From JBCAXA01 sp038534295 (GTDB taxonomy: Bacteria; Pseudomonadota; Gammaproteobacteria; Steroidobacterales; Woeseiaceae), in contig JBCAXA010000004.1 of the NCBI GenBank assembly GCA_038534295.1, positions 325,510-389,509 on the forward strand: a DNA stretch of 64,000 nucleotides, written 5' to 3'. The translations under genes were made by a program, and so were the position numbers. The notes below the pieces were generated by a model. It saw only the letters and a list, made by a program, of their open reading frames with translations. It was not told where the DNA came from and searched no databases. Shown piece after piece: positions 8,840 through 16,329 of the stretch; the first letter of the stretch is position 1; each line of letters begins with the position of its first letter.

Positions 8840-9748
8840 CTAGGCCACCTTGCGCGGAAACACGCCGGCCCGCGACAGTGAACTCGGGACGTCATGACCA
8901 AGCTCGCCCTCGAGCCAGTCGGCCGTCTCGAGAATAGCGTCAATGTCGACGCCAGTTTCGATACCGCTACGATTGAGCGCGTAAAGCAGATCCTCGCTCG
9001 CGATGTTGCCGGTGGCTGCCGGTGCGAACGGGCAGCCGCCGATACCGCCGGTACTCGCGTCGACCAACGTCGCACCGTACTCAATGGCCGTCAGAGCATT
9101 GGCGATGCCGGTATTGCGGGTGTCGTGCAGATGGACGCGAATGGGAATATCGCCGACGCGTTCCGCAAGCCGCGAGATCACCGTTTGCATCTGGCGCGGG
9201 ACGCCGACACCGATGCTGTCGGCGACGCCAAACGTGTCTGGGGTGGCTTCGAGCAACAGATCGGCCAGCTCGATGACCCGATCGGCCGGAACCTCGCCCT
9301 CGAACGGACAACCAAACGCAGAGGCAACGAGCACGTTGCAGCGCACGCCTGCATCGCGACAGCGGCGTTGGATTTCTTTCCAAATTTCGATGGACGCGCT
9401 AACCGGCGCGCCCTGATTCTTCTGGCTGAACGTATCGGTAGACACCAACACGAAGCCCACCTCGTCGACGCCAGCGTCGATCGCACGCTCGCAGCCTTTG
9501 ACGTTCAATGCGAGGCCGATGCGGTTGAGTCCAGGCATCGGCTCGGCGTTTAGCGCTGCCATGACATCAGCCGCGTCGGCCATTTGCGGAACGCGCTTTG
9601 GATTCACGAAGCTCGTCGCTTCCAGGGCACGAATGCCGGCTGCCGCCAAACGGCGGATCAACTCGACCTTGCTGGCTGTCGGCAGAATTTGATGCTCGCT
9701 TTGCAGGCCGTCGCGTGGTGAGACGTCAACGAGCGTGATCGCGCTCAT
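8840..9748 (-). CDS. Hydroxymethylglutaryl-CoA lyase-like enzyme
   Basis: TIM-barrel lyase of 302 aa with all marks of the HMG-CoA lyase family: SPRDGLQ at residues 10-16 (catalytic Arg and metal-binding Asp), RVHLHD near residue 205 (metal-ligand His pair), and the active-site cysteine loop GGCPFAPAATGN near residue 237. Family enzymes cleave 3-hydroxy-3-methylglutaryl-CoA to acetyl-CoA and acetoacetate; relatives cleave other 3-hydroxyacyl-CoAs. The two CoA-transferases in the same regulon could supply its CoA ester substrate. First gene of an operon with gntR, divergent from the second CoA-transferase, with two operator copies in the gap. Confidence 0.92.
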   Translation of the reverse strand: MSAITLVDVSPRDGLQSEHQILPTASKVELIRRLAAAGIRALEATSFVNPKRVPQMADAADVMAALNAEPMPGLNRIGLALNVKGCERAIDAGVDEVGFVLVSTDTFSQKNQGAPVSASIEIWKEIQRRCRDAGVRCNVLVASAFGCPFEGEVPADRVIELADLLLEATPDTFGVADSIGVGVPRQMQTVISRLAERVGDIPIRVHLHDTRNTGIANALTAIEYGATLVDASTGGIGGCPFAPAATGNIASEDLLYALNRSGIETGVDIDAILETADWLEGELGHDVPSSLSRAGVFPRKVA

Positions 9749-9781
9749 GGGAAGCTCCTGAATCTGGTCGCTCTTTCACAA

Positions 9782-9793
9782 ATTGTATACAAT
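9782..9793. promoter_or_regulatory. GntR operator copy 3 (ATTGTATACAAT)
   Basis: Perfect palindrome, 33 bp upstream of the HMG-CoA-lyase-like start and within the divergent promoter region shared with the CoA-transferase at 9865. Copy 4 lies exactly 63 bp (six helical turns) away. Confidence 0.78.
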
Positions 9794-9844
9794 TATACCC
9801 GGGTTTGGGGATATGCACGGCGCATTGCGCCGATTTTGCCGGAA

Positions 9845-9856
9845 ATTGTATACACG
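9845..9856. promoter_or_regulatory. GntR operator copy 4 (ATTGTATACACG)
   Basis: Ten of 12 positions match the palindrome. It lies 8 bp before the ATG of the CoA-transferase at 9865, so bound protein could block ribosome access or RNA polymerase escape. Confidence 0.62.
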
Positions 9857-9864
9857 GAACGGCC

Positions 9865-11085
9865 ATGACGAGTGACAACACCGAAAACAGAAGCGGTCCG
9901 CTGACCGATTTGCGTGTGATCGAGCTGGGTAGCCTGCTGGCGGGGCCGTTCTGCGGCCAACTGTTGGCCGACATGGGCGCGGAAGTCATCAAAGTCGAAG
10001 CGCCAGGCATGGGTGACCCGATGCGCGTTTGGGGGCAGGAAAAAGCCGGCAACGGCAAGTCGCTGTGGTGGCCGATCGTTGCCCGCAACAAGAAGTCGAT
10101 TACGGTGAATTGTCGCGTCGCCGAAGGTCAGCAGATCATTAGGGATCTCGTGGCCAAAAGTGATTTTCTGCTCGAGAACTTTCGCCCTGGCACGATGGAG
10201 CGCTGGGGACTCGACTACGAAACCCTGCGAGAGATCAATCCGGGCCTCATTATGATTCGGGTGTCCGGACAGGGACAAACCGGGCCGTACTCGAAACGTG
10301 CGGGCTACGGATCGATCGGTGAGGCGATGGGCGGTCTTCGTTACGTTGTTGGCGATCCCACGACGCCACCTAGCCGCATGGGCATAAGTATTGGCGACTC
10401 ACTCGCGGCGACGTTCGCAACCGTAGGCGCGCTGTCGGCGCTGCATCATCGCGAACGCACGGGCCAAGGACAGGTGGTCGACTCCGCCATTTACGAAGCC
10501 GTGCTCGCAATGATGGAGTCGCTCGTCAGTGAATATCACCACGCGGGCTATGTCCGCGAGCGAACTGGTTCGATCCTGCCGAATGTCGCGCCGTCCAACG
10601 TCTACCCGACCAGCGACGACAAAATGATTCTGATCGCCGCCAACCAAGACACGGTCTTTCGCCGCTTTACCCAGGCCATGGGCCAACCCGAGCTGGCCGA
10701 TAATCCGCGCTACGACTCACACCACAGTCGTGGCGAGCATCAAACCGAACTCGACGAACTGATCGGCGAGTGGACGAAGACCAAGACGGCTGAAGAACTG
10801 ACCGCGCTGATGGAAGAGGCCGGTGTTCCGGTCGGCAAGATCTACCGTGCGCCCGACATGCTCGAAGACCCGCATTTCGCAGCACGCGATGCCATTATCA
10901 AGCTAGCCCACCCCGAGTTCGGCGAACTCGCGATGCAGAACGTATTCCCGAAATTGTCGCTAACGCCTGGGTCGGTGCGTCACGCTGGCCCCGATCTCGG
11001 CGAGCACAACGAGCAAGTGTTCGGCGACATTTTGGGGCTATCGGGTGAGGCTCAAGCCGACCTGCGCGCCCGCGAGATTATCTAG
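9865..11085 (+). CDS. Class III CoA-transferase (CaiB/BaiF family), second copy
   Basis: 406-aa CoA-transferase with the family opening (DLRVIELGSLLAGPFCGQLLADMGAEVIKVE, residues 15-45) and the catalytic Asp at about 178 in ISIGDSLA. It is only moderately similar to the copy at 2.0-3.2 kb, so the two probably use different acids. I start it at the ATG at 9865; an in-frame upstream start at 9805 would read through operator copy 4. It is divergent from the HMG-CoA-lyase-like gene and probably under the same GntR control. It likely transfers CoA from an acyl-CoA donor (for example succinyl-CoA) to the substrate of the lyase; that pairing is an inference from location. Confidence 0.92.
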   Translation: MTSDNTENRSGPLTDLRVIELGSLLAGPFCGQLLADMGAEVIKVEAPGMGDPMRVWGQEKAGNGKSLWWPIVARNKKSITVNCRVAEGQQIIRDLVAKSDFLLENFRPGTMERWGLDYETLREINPGLIMIRVSGQGQTGPYSKRAGYGSIGEAMGGLRYVVGDPTTPPSRMGISIGDSLAATFATVGALSALHHRERTGQGQVVDSAIYEAVLAMMESLVSEYHHAGYVRERTGSILPNVAPSNVYPTSDDKMILIAANQDTVFRRFTQAMGQPELADNPRYDSHHSRGEHQTELDELIGEWTKTKTAEELTALMEEAGVPVGKIYRAPDMLEDPHFAARDAIIKLAHPEFGELAMQNVFPKLSLTPGSVRHAGPDLGEHNEQVFGDILGLSGEAQADLRAREII

Positions 11086-11110
11086 AACTCAACGAGCACA
11101 CAGCGTCACG

Positions 11111-12838
11111 ATGCGGTTCGGCACGGTAAGCGAGAGTACTTTTGGTCGCCGCCGTTTCGTCTTGCGTTATTTGCTGATCGCCGTCGGGCTCGCTCTAGTT
11201 TCTAGTGCACCGGCGGTTGCCCAACGGGTACAAAGCGAAGCCCCAAACTTTGGTGACTATTGGTTCATCAAAGATCAACTCGACCCAGTGTTTCGAGCTG
11301 CCACGCCGCTGCTGGCCGCCAGACGAGCGCTGGAAGAACTCGGCTACAGCCACATCGAGTCGGGCGAACATGCGTGGCTAGTACGTCGACCCGATGGCAC
11401 GACACGGGCGTACGTTTTACACGAAGATGCCATTGCGTCCGAAGCGATGGCCTGGTCCTCGGTCGTCACGCTCATTGCCGAGTTTGGGCTCAGTTCCGAT
11501 GACTTTCGAGTTATCCGCAACGCCATACGGGCCGACCCAGGAAACGCAACGCTGCTGAATAACGCGGCGTGGGCAATCGCAACGCAGGAAATCGTCTTCG
11601 AACCCATGGCTGAACTTGCGATCGCCTATGCTTCTCGCGCTGCGGATTCGAGCAACCGACCAGCTGATTACCTCGACACGTTGGCTGCGGCTCAAGCCGC
11701 TCGCGGCAATACGATCGAGGCCGTTGCGACGCAGCGTGAGGCGATCACAAAAGCCGGCGACAATGCCGACGACGGCATGCTCGAGCGGCTAGACCGCTAC
11801 ACACAGGGGCAACATTGGGTCGAACAACGCGGCATCGAACCCGTATGGGAAGACTTTTGGCAGTGGGCCGCTCAGAACGACGTTAGTGAGAGTTTCGACC
11901 ATTTTCGCGATGACGATCTTTCACTCGTCCGAAAAGCGGAATCCGGTGACGCGGCGGCGCAATGGTTACTAGCCGAGCACTACCTCGGCACCGACGTTAG
12001 CCGGGTTGATGGACTGGATTCGCCGGGGCTGTACTGGTTGCGGCAAGCAGCGGACGCGGGCCAGAGCGAGGCACTCAATGAATTGGGCTATGCACACCTG
12101 CACGGTGTCCACGGGCTACCAATCAATGACCAGCTCGCCGAGTTCAACCTCAGAAAAGCGGTCGCCAAGGGCGAATCCGTTGCGGCCTATAACCTAATCA
12201 ATCTGCATCGTGAGTACTTTCGCGGCGACCGCGAACGCCAAATCGCCTATTGGACGGAGCGTGCTGCAAGCATGGGGCTGGTACACGCAAAAGCGCTTCG
12301 AGCGTTCCAGCTGCGCACCGGCTACGGGAATCCCGTGGATATTGAAGAAGCAGTCGCGCTTTTGAATGAAATTGAACGAGAGGGGTATTCGGCCGCGGAT
12401 TTTTTTTCGAATTTGAGTCTTGCGGCGATTTTGGACGTTACGCAAGCGACTATCGCAAAAAACCGCTTCGGTGAGGTGAGCTACGAAGCGCTGCCCGATG
12501 CCATGGTTACCTTAGCGGACTGGGTAAGCGACACACCGGACCCGAATGACAACGGGCAAGCGACGTTCGCGCTGCAGCAAAACGACACGACGCTGTATTT
12601 CTCAGTCGCCTTTGACGATATTAGTGACGCGGAAGTCGTGATCAATCTGGAGCTAATGGCTGCAGAGCTTGGGTCGTTGCAAGCCGTCGAGCGCTTGATC
12701 GAGCGACTCACGCCGATCGCCGCGAGCAGCGCCGACAAATCCTTCGCCGAAATGCTCGCGCATTTCGAACAGCGCCGGACGGCGCTACGAAGCGCGCCGC
12801 CCTGGCCAGTGCGAAATCGCTCGAAACGCGCCGAGTAG
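11111..12838 (+). CDS. Secreted Sel1/TPR repeat protein
   Basis: 575-aa protein. The ATG at 11111 gives a standard signal peptide (RRRFVLRYLLIAVGLALVSS, cleavage after AVAQ near residue 38). The middle contains helical repeats: a TPR-like stretch (NATLLNNAAWAIATQE) and then Sel1-like units with the pattern AAQWLLAEHY.....YWLRQAADAGQSEALNELGYAH and FNLRKAVAKGESVAAYNL. Such repeats mediate protein contacts, here in the periplasm. It starts 25 bp after the CoA-transferase stop on the same strand but has no GntR operator of its own, so shared transcription is possible but not shown. Specific function unknown. Confidence 0.82.
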   Translation: MRFGTVSESTFGRRRFVLRYLLIAVGLALVSSAPAVAQRVQSEAPNFGDYWFIKDQLDPVFRAATPLLAARRALEELGYSHIESGEHAWLVRRPDGTTRAYVLHEDAIASEAMAWSSVVTLIAEFGLSSDDFRVIRNAIRADPGNATLLNNAAWAIATQEIVFEPMAELAIAYASRAADSSNRPADYLDTLAAAQAARGNTIEAVATQREAITKAGDNADDGMLERLDRYTQGQHWVEQRGIEPVWEDFWQWAAQNDVSESFDHFRDDDLSLVRKAESGDAAAQWLLAEHYLGTDVSRVDGLDSPGLYWLRQAADAGQSEALNELGYAHLHGVHGLPINDQLAEFNLRKAVAKGESVAAYNLINLHREYFRGDRERQIAYWTERAASMGLVHAKALRAFQLRTGYGNPVDIEEAVALLNEIEREGYSAADFFSNLSLAAILDVTQATIAKNRFGEVSYEALPDAMVTLADWVSDTPDPNDNGQATFALQQNDTTLYFSVAFDDISDAEVVINLELMAAELGSLQAVERLIERLTPIAASSADKSFAEMLAHFEQRRTALRSAPPWPVRNRSKRAE

Positions 12839-12854
12839 CGGCGCATCTCGTGCC

Positions 12855-13364
12855 CTAGTCGTATTGCGTGATCGACTCGACCTGCGCTGGCTTGCGGCGC
12901 GCGGTCGCGAACCACCGGCGTACCGTCGAAATTCGATCCAGAAAGATCATGCCGTCGAGATGATCGAGCTCGTGCTGAAAACACACCGCCGGCATGCCCG
13001 ACAGCTCGCGCTCGAAGACTTCACCGGCACGGTCCTGAGCGCGAATGCGTATGGCAGCCGCGCGAAAGACGTTGGCGCTGACGCCGGGCACGCTCAAGCA
13101 GCGTTCCTCGACAACGCAAAAGCCGGCGCGGTCCAAAATTTGCGGATTGACGAATAGGCTAACGTCGTCGTCCAAGCCTTGCAGCGCAAAGGCACTGAAC
13201 GACGCACCGATTTGCGGGGCCGACAGGCCAAGACCCGGCGTCGCTGCGAGCGTGTCGACCAGATCATCAACCACACCGTTGAGGCCGGCATCGAAAGCCG
13301 TCACCGGTGCTGCGCGTCGCGACAGCACAGGGTGCGGATGCTCAAGTATGTCGCGAACACTCAT
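12855..13364 (-). CDS. def: Peptide deformylase in the LH2 operon
   Basis: 169-aa metalloenzyme that removes the formyl group from N-terminal Met. Motif 1 is GLGLSAPQ (44-51). Motif 2 is E-R-C-L-S with metal ligand Cys89, where classical enzymes have EGCLS. Motif 3 is QHELDH with His131, Glu132 and His135. The Gly-to-Arg change in motif 2 marks a divergent paralogue, but all catalytic residues remain. The ATG at 13364 has AGGAG upstream and overlaps the pucC stop by 4 bp (ATGA), so it is translationally coupled to pucC. Housekeeping def normally pairs with fmt; here the partners are LH2 genes, which suggests antenna polypeptides as targets (see findings). Confidence 0.9.
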   Translation of the reverse strand: MSVRDILEHPHPVLSRRAAPVTAFDAGLNGVVDDLVDTLAATPGLGLSAPQIGASFSAFALQGLDDDVSLFVNPQILDRAGFCVVEERCLSVPGVSANVFRAAAIRIRAQDRAGEVFERELSGMPAVCFQHELDHLDGMIFLDRISTVRRWFATARRKPAQVESITQYD

Positions 13365-14812
13365 GCGGATTCTCCTGCGCTCTCGCCTGGCGGTGTTGTC
13401 GCAACGACGCGGCGTGACGTAAGTTTGCGGCGGAGCAACGGCATCACGGCGATGACGGTAACGACCAGCAGCACAATCTCGAGCGCGTAGACGACGAGAT
13501 AGCCGGTGGCATGGTCGGCAAAGCCCCAGAGCCCGCGCTCGGCACCCATCAGCATGTTGACGACATCGCGAATGGTACCGCTGAGCGCCATCGCGACACC
13601 GGCGGCGGTCGCCTGCACCGCGCCCCATGCACCGATTGCCAGCCCGGCCTGTTTTTCCGGGGCCTGGTTCATCGTTGCGGTCAGCGTGGCGTGGCCGAAT
13701 ATCGCGCCACCAAAACCGATCAGGAAATTGCCGGCCAAAAACAGACTGGACGTACTGACGCTGGCGGCGACGATTACGAAAGCAAACGCCGGAATGCCGA
13801 TCAAGGCGCCGACCCAGGTGATTCGATAGGGATCAGCACCGCGACCTAAGATCCAAGAAGCAAACCAAAACCCGAGCAGACCGCCGAACGCCAGCAGCGC
13901 GGTTAGCTTAGTGGTCGCCGAGACGGTGAGGTCGAGCACCTGGCCGCCAAACGGTTCGAGCAAAATGTCGGCCATCGCAAATGCCATCGTACCCACGCCG
14001 ACGATCGCGAGCCGACGCACGGCATCTCGGCCGCGGCAAAACTGCGCCCAAGACTCGCGAAACGTCGGGTCGGGTGCCGGCTGCGGGCGACCGCGCGGCG
14101 GATCGCGAGACTCCTGTTTCCACATCGCCGTCACGTTTAATATCAACGTCGCGATTGCGGCGCCCTGGATGACCTGAACCAGGCGCCCAGGACTGAAGTC
14201 TTCCAGTGCGCGTCCGAACACCAACGCGCTGACGATCATGCCGAGCAGCAGCATGACGTACATCAAGCCGACGACCCGCGCGTGCGATTTGGGTGGCGTC
14301 AGATCCGTGCAAAGAGCGAGTCCGGCGGTCTGCACGATGTGCACGCCGGCGCCGACGAGTAGGAAGGCCAGCGCCGCGGCGCCGTGACCAATCCATAGCG
14401 GCGCATTGTGGGCCTCGCCCTTGCCGGCGAGTACCAACAACGCGAACGGCATGATTGCGAAGCCGCCAAACTGCAGCAGCGTGCCTTTCCAGATGAACGG
14501 CACGCGGCGCCAGCCGAGCTCGCAGCGATGCGTGTCGGAGCGGTAGCCAATCAGCGCCCGAAACGGCGCGAACACCAGCGGCAACGCGATCATGATGCCG
14601 ACGATCGATGCCGGCACGCCAAGCTCGACAATCATGACGCGGTTCAGCGTGCCAACGAGCAGCACCAGCGCCATACCGACCGACACCTGGAACAGCGACA
14701 AACGCAGCAGACGACTGAGCGACATGTCTGGCGTGACGATGTCGGCAAACGGCATGAGCCGCGGACCCAGCGTCACCCAGACATTGGCCAATCGATGCGT
14801 CAATGAGGTCAT
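13361..14812 (-). CDS. pucC: PucC/LhaA-type light-harvesting complex assembly protein (BCD family MFS)
   Basis: 483-aa polytopic membrane protein with about 12 predicted helices, of the PucC/LhaA/BCH2 branch of the major facilitator superfamily. Recognisable parts are the first helix LFQVSVGMALVLLVGTLNRVMIVELGVPA, the RALIGYRSDTH loop near residue 90, and MADILLEPFGGQVLDL near residue 285. PucC and LhaA are required for assembly of LH2 and LH1 antennae, probably by shepherding bacteriochlorophyll or nascent polypeptides. The start has GGGGAG upstream. It follows the pucBA genes on the same strand with one unknown gene between and overlaps the deformylase gene by 4 bp. Confidence 0.93.
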   Translation of the reverse strand: MTSLTHRLANVWVTLGPRLMPFADIVTPDMSLSRLLRLSLFQVSVGMALVLLVGTLNRVMIVELGVPASIVGIMIALPLVFAPFRALIGYRSDTHRCELGWRRVPFIWKGTLLQFGGFAIMPFALLVLAGKGEAHNAPLWIGHGAAALAFLLVGAGVHIVQTAGLALCTDLTPPKSHARVVGLMYVMLLLGMIVSALVFGRALEDFSPGRLVQVIQGAAIATLILNVTAMWKQESRDPPRGRPQPAPDPTFRESWAQFCRGRDAVRRLAIVGVGTMAFAMADILLEPFGGQVLDLTVSATTKLTALLAFGGLLGFWFASWILGRGADPYRITWVGALIGIPAFAFVIVAASVSTSSLFLAGNFLIGFGGAIFGHATLTATMNQAPEKQAGLAIGAWGAVQATAAGVAMALSGTIRDVVNMLMGAERGLWGFADHATGYLVVYALEIVLLVVTVIAVMPLLRRKLTSRRVVATTPPGESAGESA

Positions 14813-14884
14813 GCGTTGCGTCTCCCCGTAGACGCCGTCGCCGGGCGGTACGTCAATACGCCGGCGACGTCGTGCTATGTGCTC

Positions 14885-15583
14885 CTATTTTTTGTCTTTC
14901 TTGTCGTCGCGCTTGGTCAGCAACGGCAGATTGAACAAACTCGACAGTGGCGCCGGGTTATTGACGAGCGACGGCAAAAACACGCTCCACGGCCAACCCG
15001 CTGGTCTGCGTTTAATCGTCATCCCTGGCAGGAACGGCTTGGACTTTGCCAAGGCCGGCAGAAACATGCTCCACGGCCAACCTGGCGGTCTACGCTTAAT
15101 CGTCATGCCGGGCAGCCAGGGTCTATTCGGCTTCAGGAGGTAACGACCTTGCCGACCCGTCGTCAGAAACCAGGTCCGACTGGTAATTTGTTTGGCATTG
15201 AACGTGTATTGATAAGACGCCAAAGTTGGCCAGCCGAGAAAGTCGGACAATGGCGCCGGATTTGGCGGCAGATACTCGGGCAGCTCGTCGGTATTGATGG
15301 TCCCGAATTCATCAAGCGTTCTCTCGACAACTCGGCCAACGCCGAATACCGGCTTGACGCTGACGACACTATGACCACGCTCGAGCGCACGACGCGCTAC
15401 CTGCTGAAAATAGCTCGGTAGTTGTTCCTTTTCGATCGCCTCAGCGATCGTCTCTGATGCAAGACGTGACGGTTCCGACGTGATGATCCACGCACCGTCA
15501 CCGATCAGTTCTTCTTCATCCAGTTTGTCGAGGGCGCGGCGGGCGTTCTCCGCAGACTCGAACATACGCACGGTTGCCAGCAT
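14885..15583 (-). CDS. Undescribed LH2-operon protein with W/P-rich 28-residue repeats
   Basis: 232-aa protein that I do not recognise, between pucA and pucC. The N-terminal part (about 1-95) is soluble-looking and begins ATVRMFESAENARRALDKL, similar in style to small stress-protein domains. A short motif NPAPLS occurs at 108-113 and again at 209-214. Residues 154-181 and 182-209 are two near-identical 28-residue repeats built on LPGMTIKRRP.GWPWS.FLP. The end is charged (KRDDKKDKK). There is no signal peptide or long hydrophobic helix. Tryptophan, proline and arginine density in the repeats suggests binding at a membrane surface or to antenna polypeptides. The start ATG has GGGAG 10 bp upstream. 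Expression with LH2 is implied by position. Confidence 0.85.
   Translation of the reverse strand: MLATVRMFESAENARRALDKLDEEELIGDGAWIITSEPSRLASETIAEAIEKEQLPSYFQQVARRALERGHSVVSVKPVFGVGRVVERTLDEFGTINTDELPEYLPPNPAPLSDFLGWPTLASYQYTFNAKQITSRTWFLTTGRQGRYLLKPNRPWLPGMTIKRRPPGWPWSMFLPALAKSKPFLPGMTIKRRPAGWPWSVFLPSLVNNPAPLSSLFNLPLLTKRDDKKDKK
14957..15124 (-). repeat. Two tandem 84-bp coding repeats
   Basis: Two 84-bp units in the unknown LH2-operon gene, encoding the 28-residue W/P-rich repeats. DNA identity is high (for example GCTCCACGGCCAACC in both), with mainly third-position differences, indicating an internal duplication kept under protein-level selection. Confidence 0.85.
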
Positions 15584-15637
15584 GGCATTGCTCCCACGCG
15601 ACCCGCCCCGAAGGATCGACCATTGTTGGGTCGGCGG

Positions 15638-15662
15638 CCGCCGGCGGCGTCACCGCCGGCGG
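15638..15662. promoter_or_regulatory. Stable hairpin after pucA (mRNA-stabilising or attenuator)
   Basis: Perfect 10-bp GC-only stem (CCGCCGGCGG on both sides) with a 5-nt loop, 32 bp after the pucA stop and with no T tract. Hairpins in this position protect antenna mRNA and set a high antenna-to-downstream ratio in puf and puc operons. Confidence 0.7.
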
Positions 15663-15693
15663 TCCGTCAGCCAGTTTTCTTAAATTCGGCCTC

Positions 15694-15837
15694 TCAGCCG
15701 CCAAAGAACGCCGGGAACCAGGAAGTGTTCGTCAGAATCGCGAAGTGCACGATCAATGACATGATGACAACACCACCCAGGAATACCGGGATTCCCACTG
15801 TCGGATTAACGACGAGCCACATTCTGCTTTGATTCAT
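15694..15837 (-). CDS. pucA: Light-harvesting 2 complex alpha polypeptide
   Basis: 47-aa antenna subunit read directly from the sequence. It begins MNQSRMWLVVNPTVGIP, very like the Rhodoblastus acidophilus LH2 alpha chain. One membrane helix follows, with His31 in IVHFAIL as the ligand of the B850-type bacteriochlorophyll, and the C-terminus is TSWFPAFFGG. By canonical numbering Trp40, Phe44 and Phe45 are present; residues 44/45 are Tyr/Tyr or Tyr/Trp in 850-nm complexes. The stop comes two residues after Phe45, so the usual C-terminal extension is missing. AGGGGGAG upstream supports the start. pucB precedes it by 12 bp. Confidence 0.95.
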   Translation of the reverse strand: MNQSRMWLVVNPTVGIPVFLGGVVIMSLIVHFAILTNTSWFPAFFGG

Positions 15838-15849
15838 GGTGCGCTCCCC

Positions 15850-16008
15850 CTAGCCGAGCCACGGTGAATAGATGTAGGCAAGCGTATGCGCAATGATCGA
15901 CAGCAGACCGAAAACTCGTGTGCCGTCGATGATGTGCTTGTGCAACTCCTCCGACTCTTTAACCGTTAGACCGGTTGGCCAGCGGCGCTCCGGATCGTCC
16001 ATAGCCAT
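15850..16008 (-). CDS. pucB: Light-harvesting 2 complex beta polypeptide
   Basis: 52-aa antenna subunit, first gene of the puc operon. The sequence WPTGLTVKESEELHKHIIDG, then TRVFGLLSIIAHTLAYIYSPWLG, aligns along its length with known LH2 beta chains (LTVAEAEEVHKQ...GTRVFG...IAH..TPWLG). His41 in IIAHTLA is the B850 ligand; the amphipathic N-terminus carries the His residues near the B800 site. The ATG at 16008 has GGAG 8 bp upstream. Together with pucA it forms the ring subunit of LH2 in the inner membrane. A TTGACA promoter with PpsR-like boxes lies about 130 bp upstream. Confidence 0.95.
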   Translation of the reverse strand: MAMDDPERRWPTGLTVKESEELHKHIIDGTRVFGLLSIIAHTLAYIYSPWLG

Positions 16009-16139
16009 GTTTTTTCTCCGAGGTCATTTTTTAGAAAGATGCGCAAACCCCCGCACCCACGTTTTCAGGTTCATTCGGTCGTCCCCGGCCAACCGCATGA
16101 ACATAAACGTGAGTTCGTCAAATGTGCTTGCGCGCACTC

Positions 16140-16205
16140 AAGCTATCGCTGCCACCAATAAATGTCAAGTAAAGATGACGCTTCAAATGTAACTAAGCTT
16201 TGACA
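16140..16205 (-). promoter_or_regulatory. puc promoter with tandem PpsR/CrtJ-like boxes
   Basis: On the minus strand TTGACA (16168-16163) and TAGCTT (16145-16140) are spaced by 17 bp. A perfect TGT-N12-ACA box lies at 16188-16205 and a near-match TGT-N12-ACG at 16163-16180, whose first half is the complement of the -35 element. The boxes are 7 bp apart, close to the tandem spacing of CrtJ sites in Rhodobacter. This predicts redox- or light-controlled repression. The leader would be about 125 nt. Confidence 0.62.
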
Positions 16206-16275
16206 CTGTTGCATCTGCAGGAACATGCACGAATTTGCACCAATCGGGCCCAACTCAACATGCTGAATTCAGGCC

Positions 16276-16304
16276 AAAAAAACGGCGCCCGAGGGCGCCG
16301 TTTT
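16276..16304. terminator. Intrinsic terminator downstream of the TonB receptor
   Basis: AAAACGGCGCCC and GGGCGCCGTTTT form a 12-bp perfect stem with a 2-nt centre and flanking A/T runs, 26 bp after the receptor stop on the minus strand. It separates the receptor from the puc promoter region. Confidence 0.85.
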
Positions 16305-16329
16305 GATGCGCTGAAGCTGGAGCGCGCCG

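Noticed and set aside
14885..15583. The W/P-rich protein as a pucD or pucE (LH2 gamma) gene.
   Set aside because: Length and sequence do not match what I know of PucD or PucE. Only the operon position is shared, so the symbol was not used.
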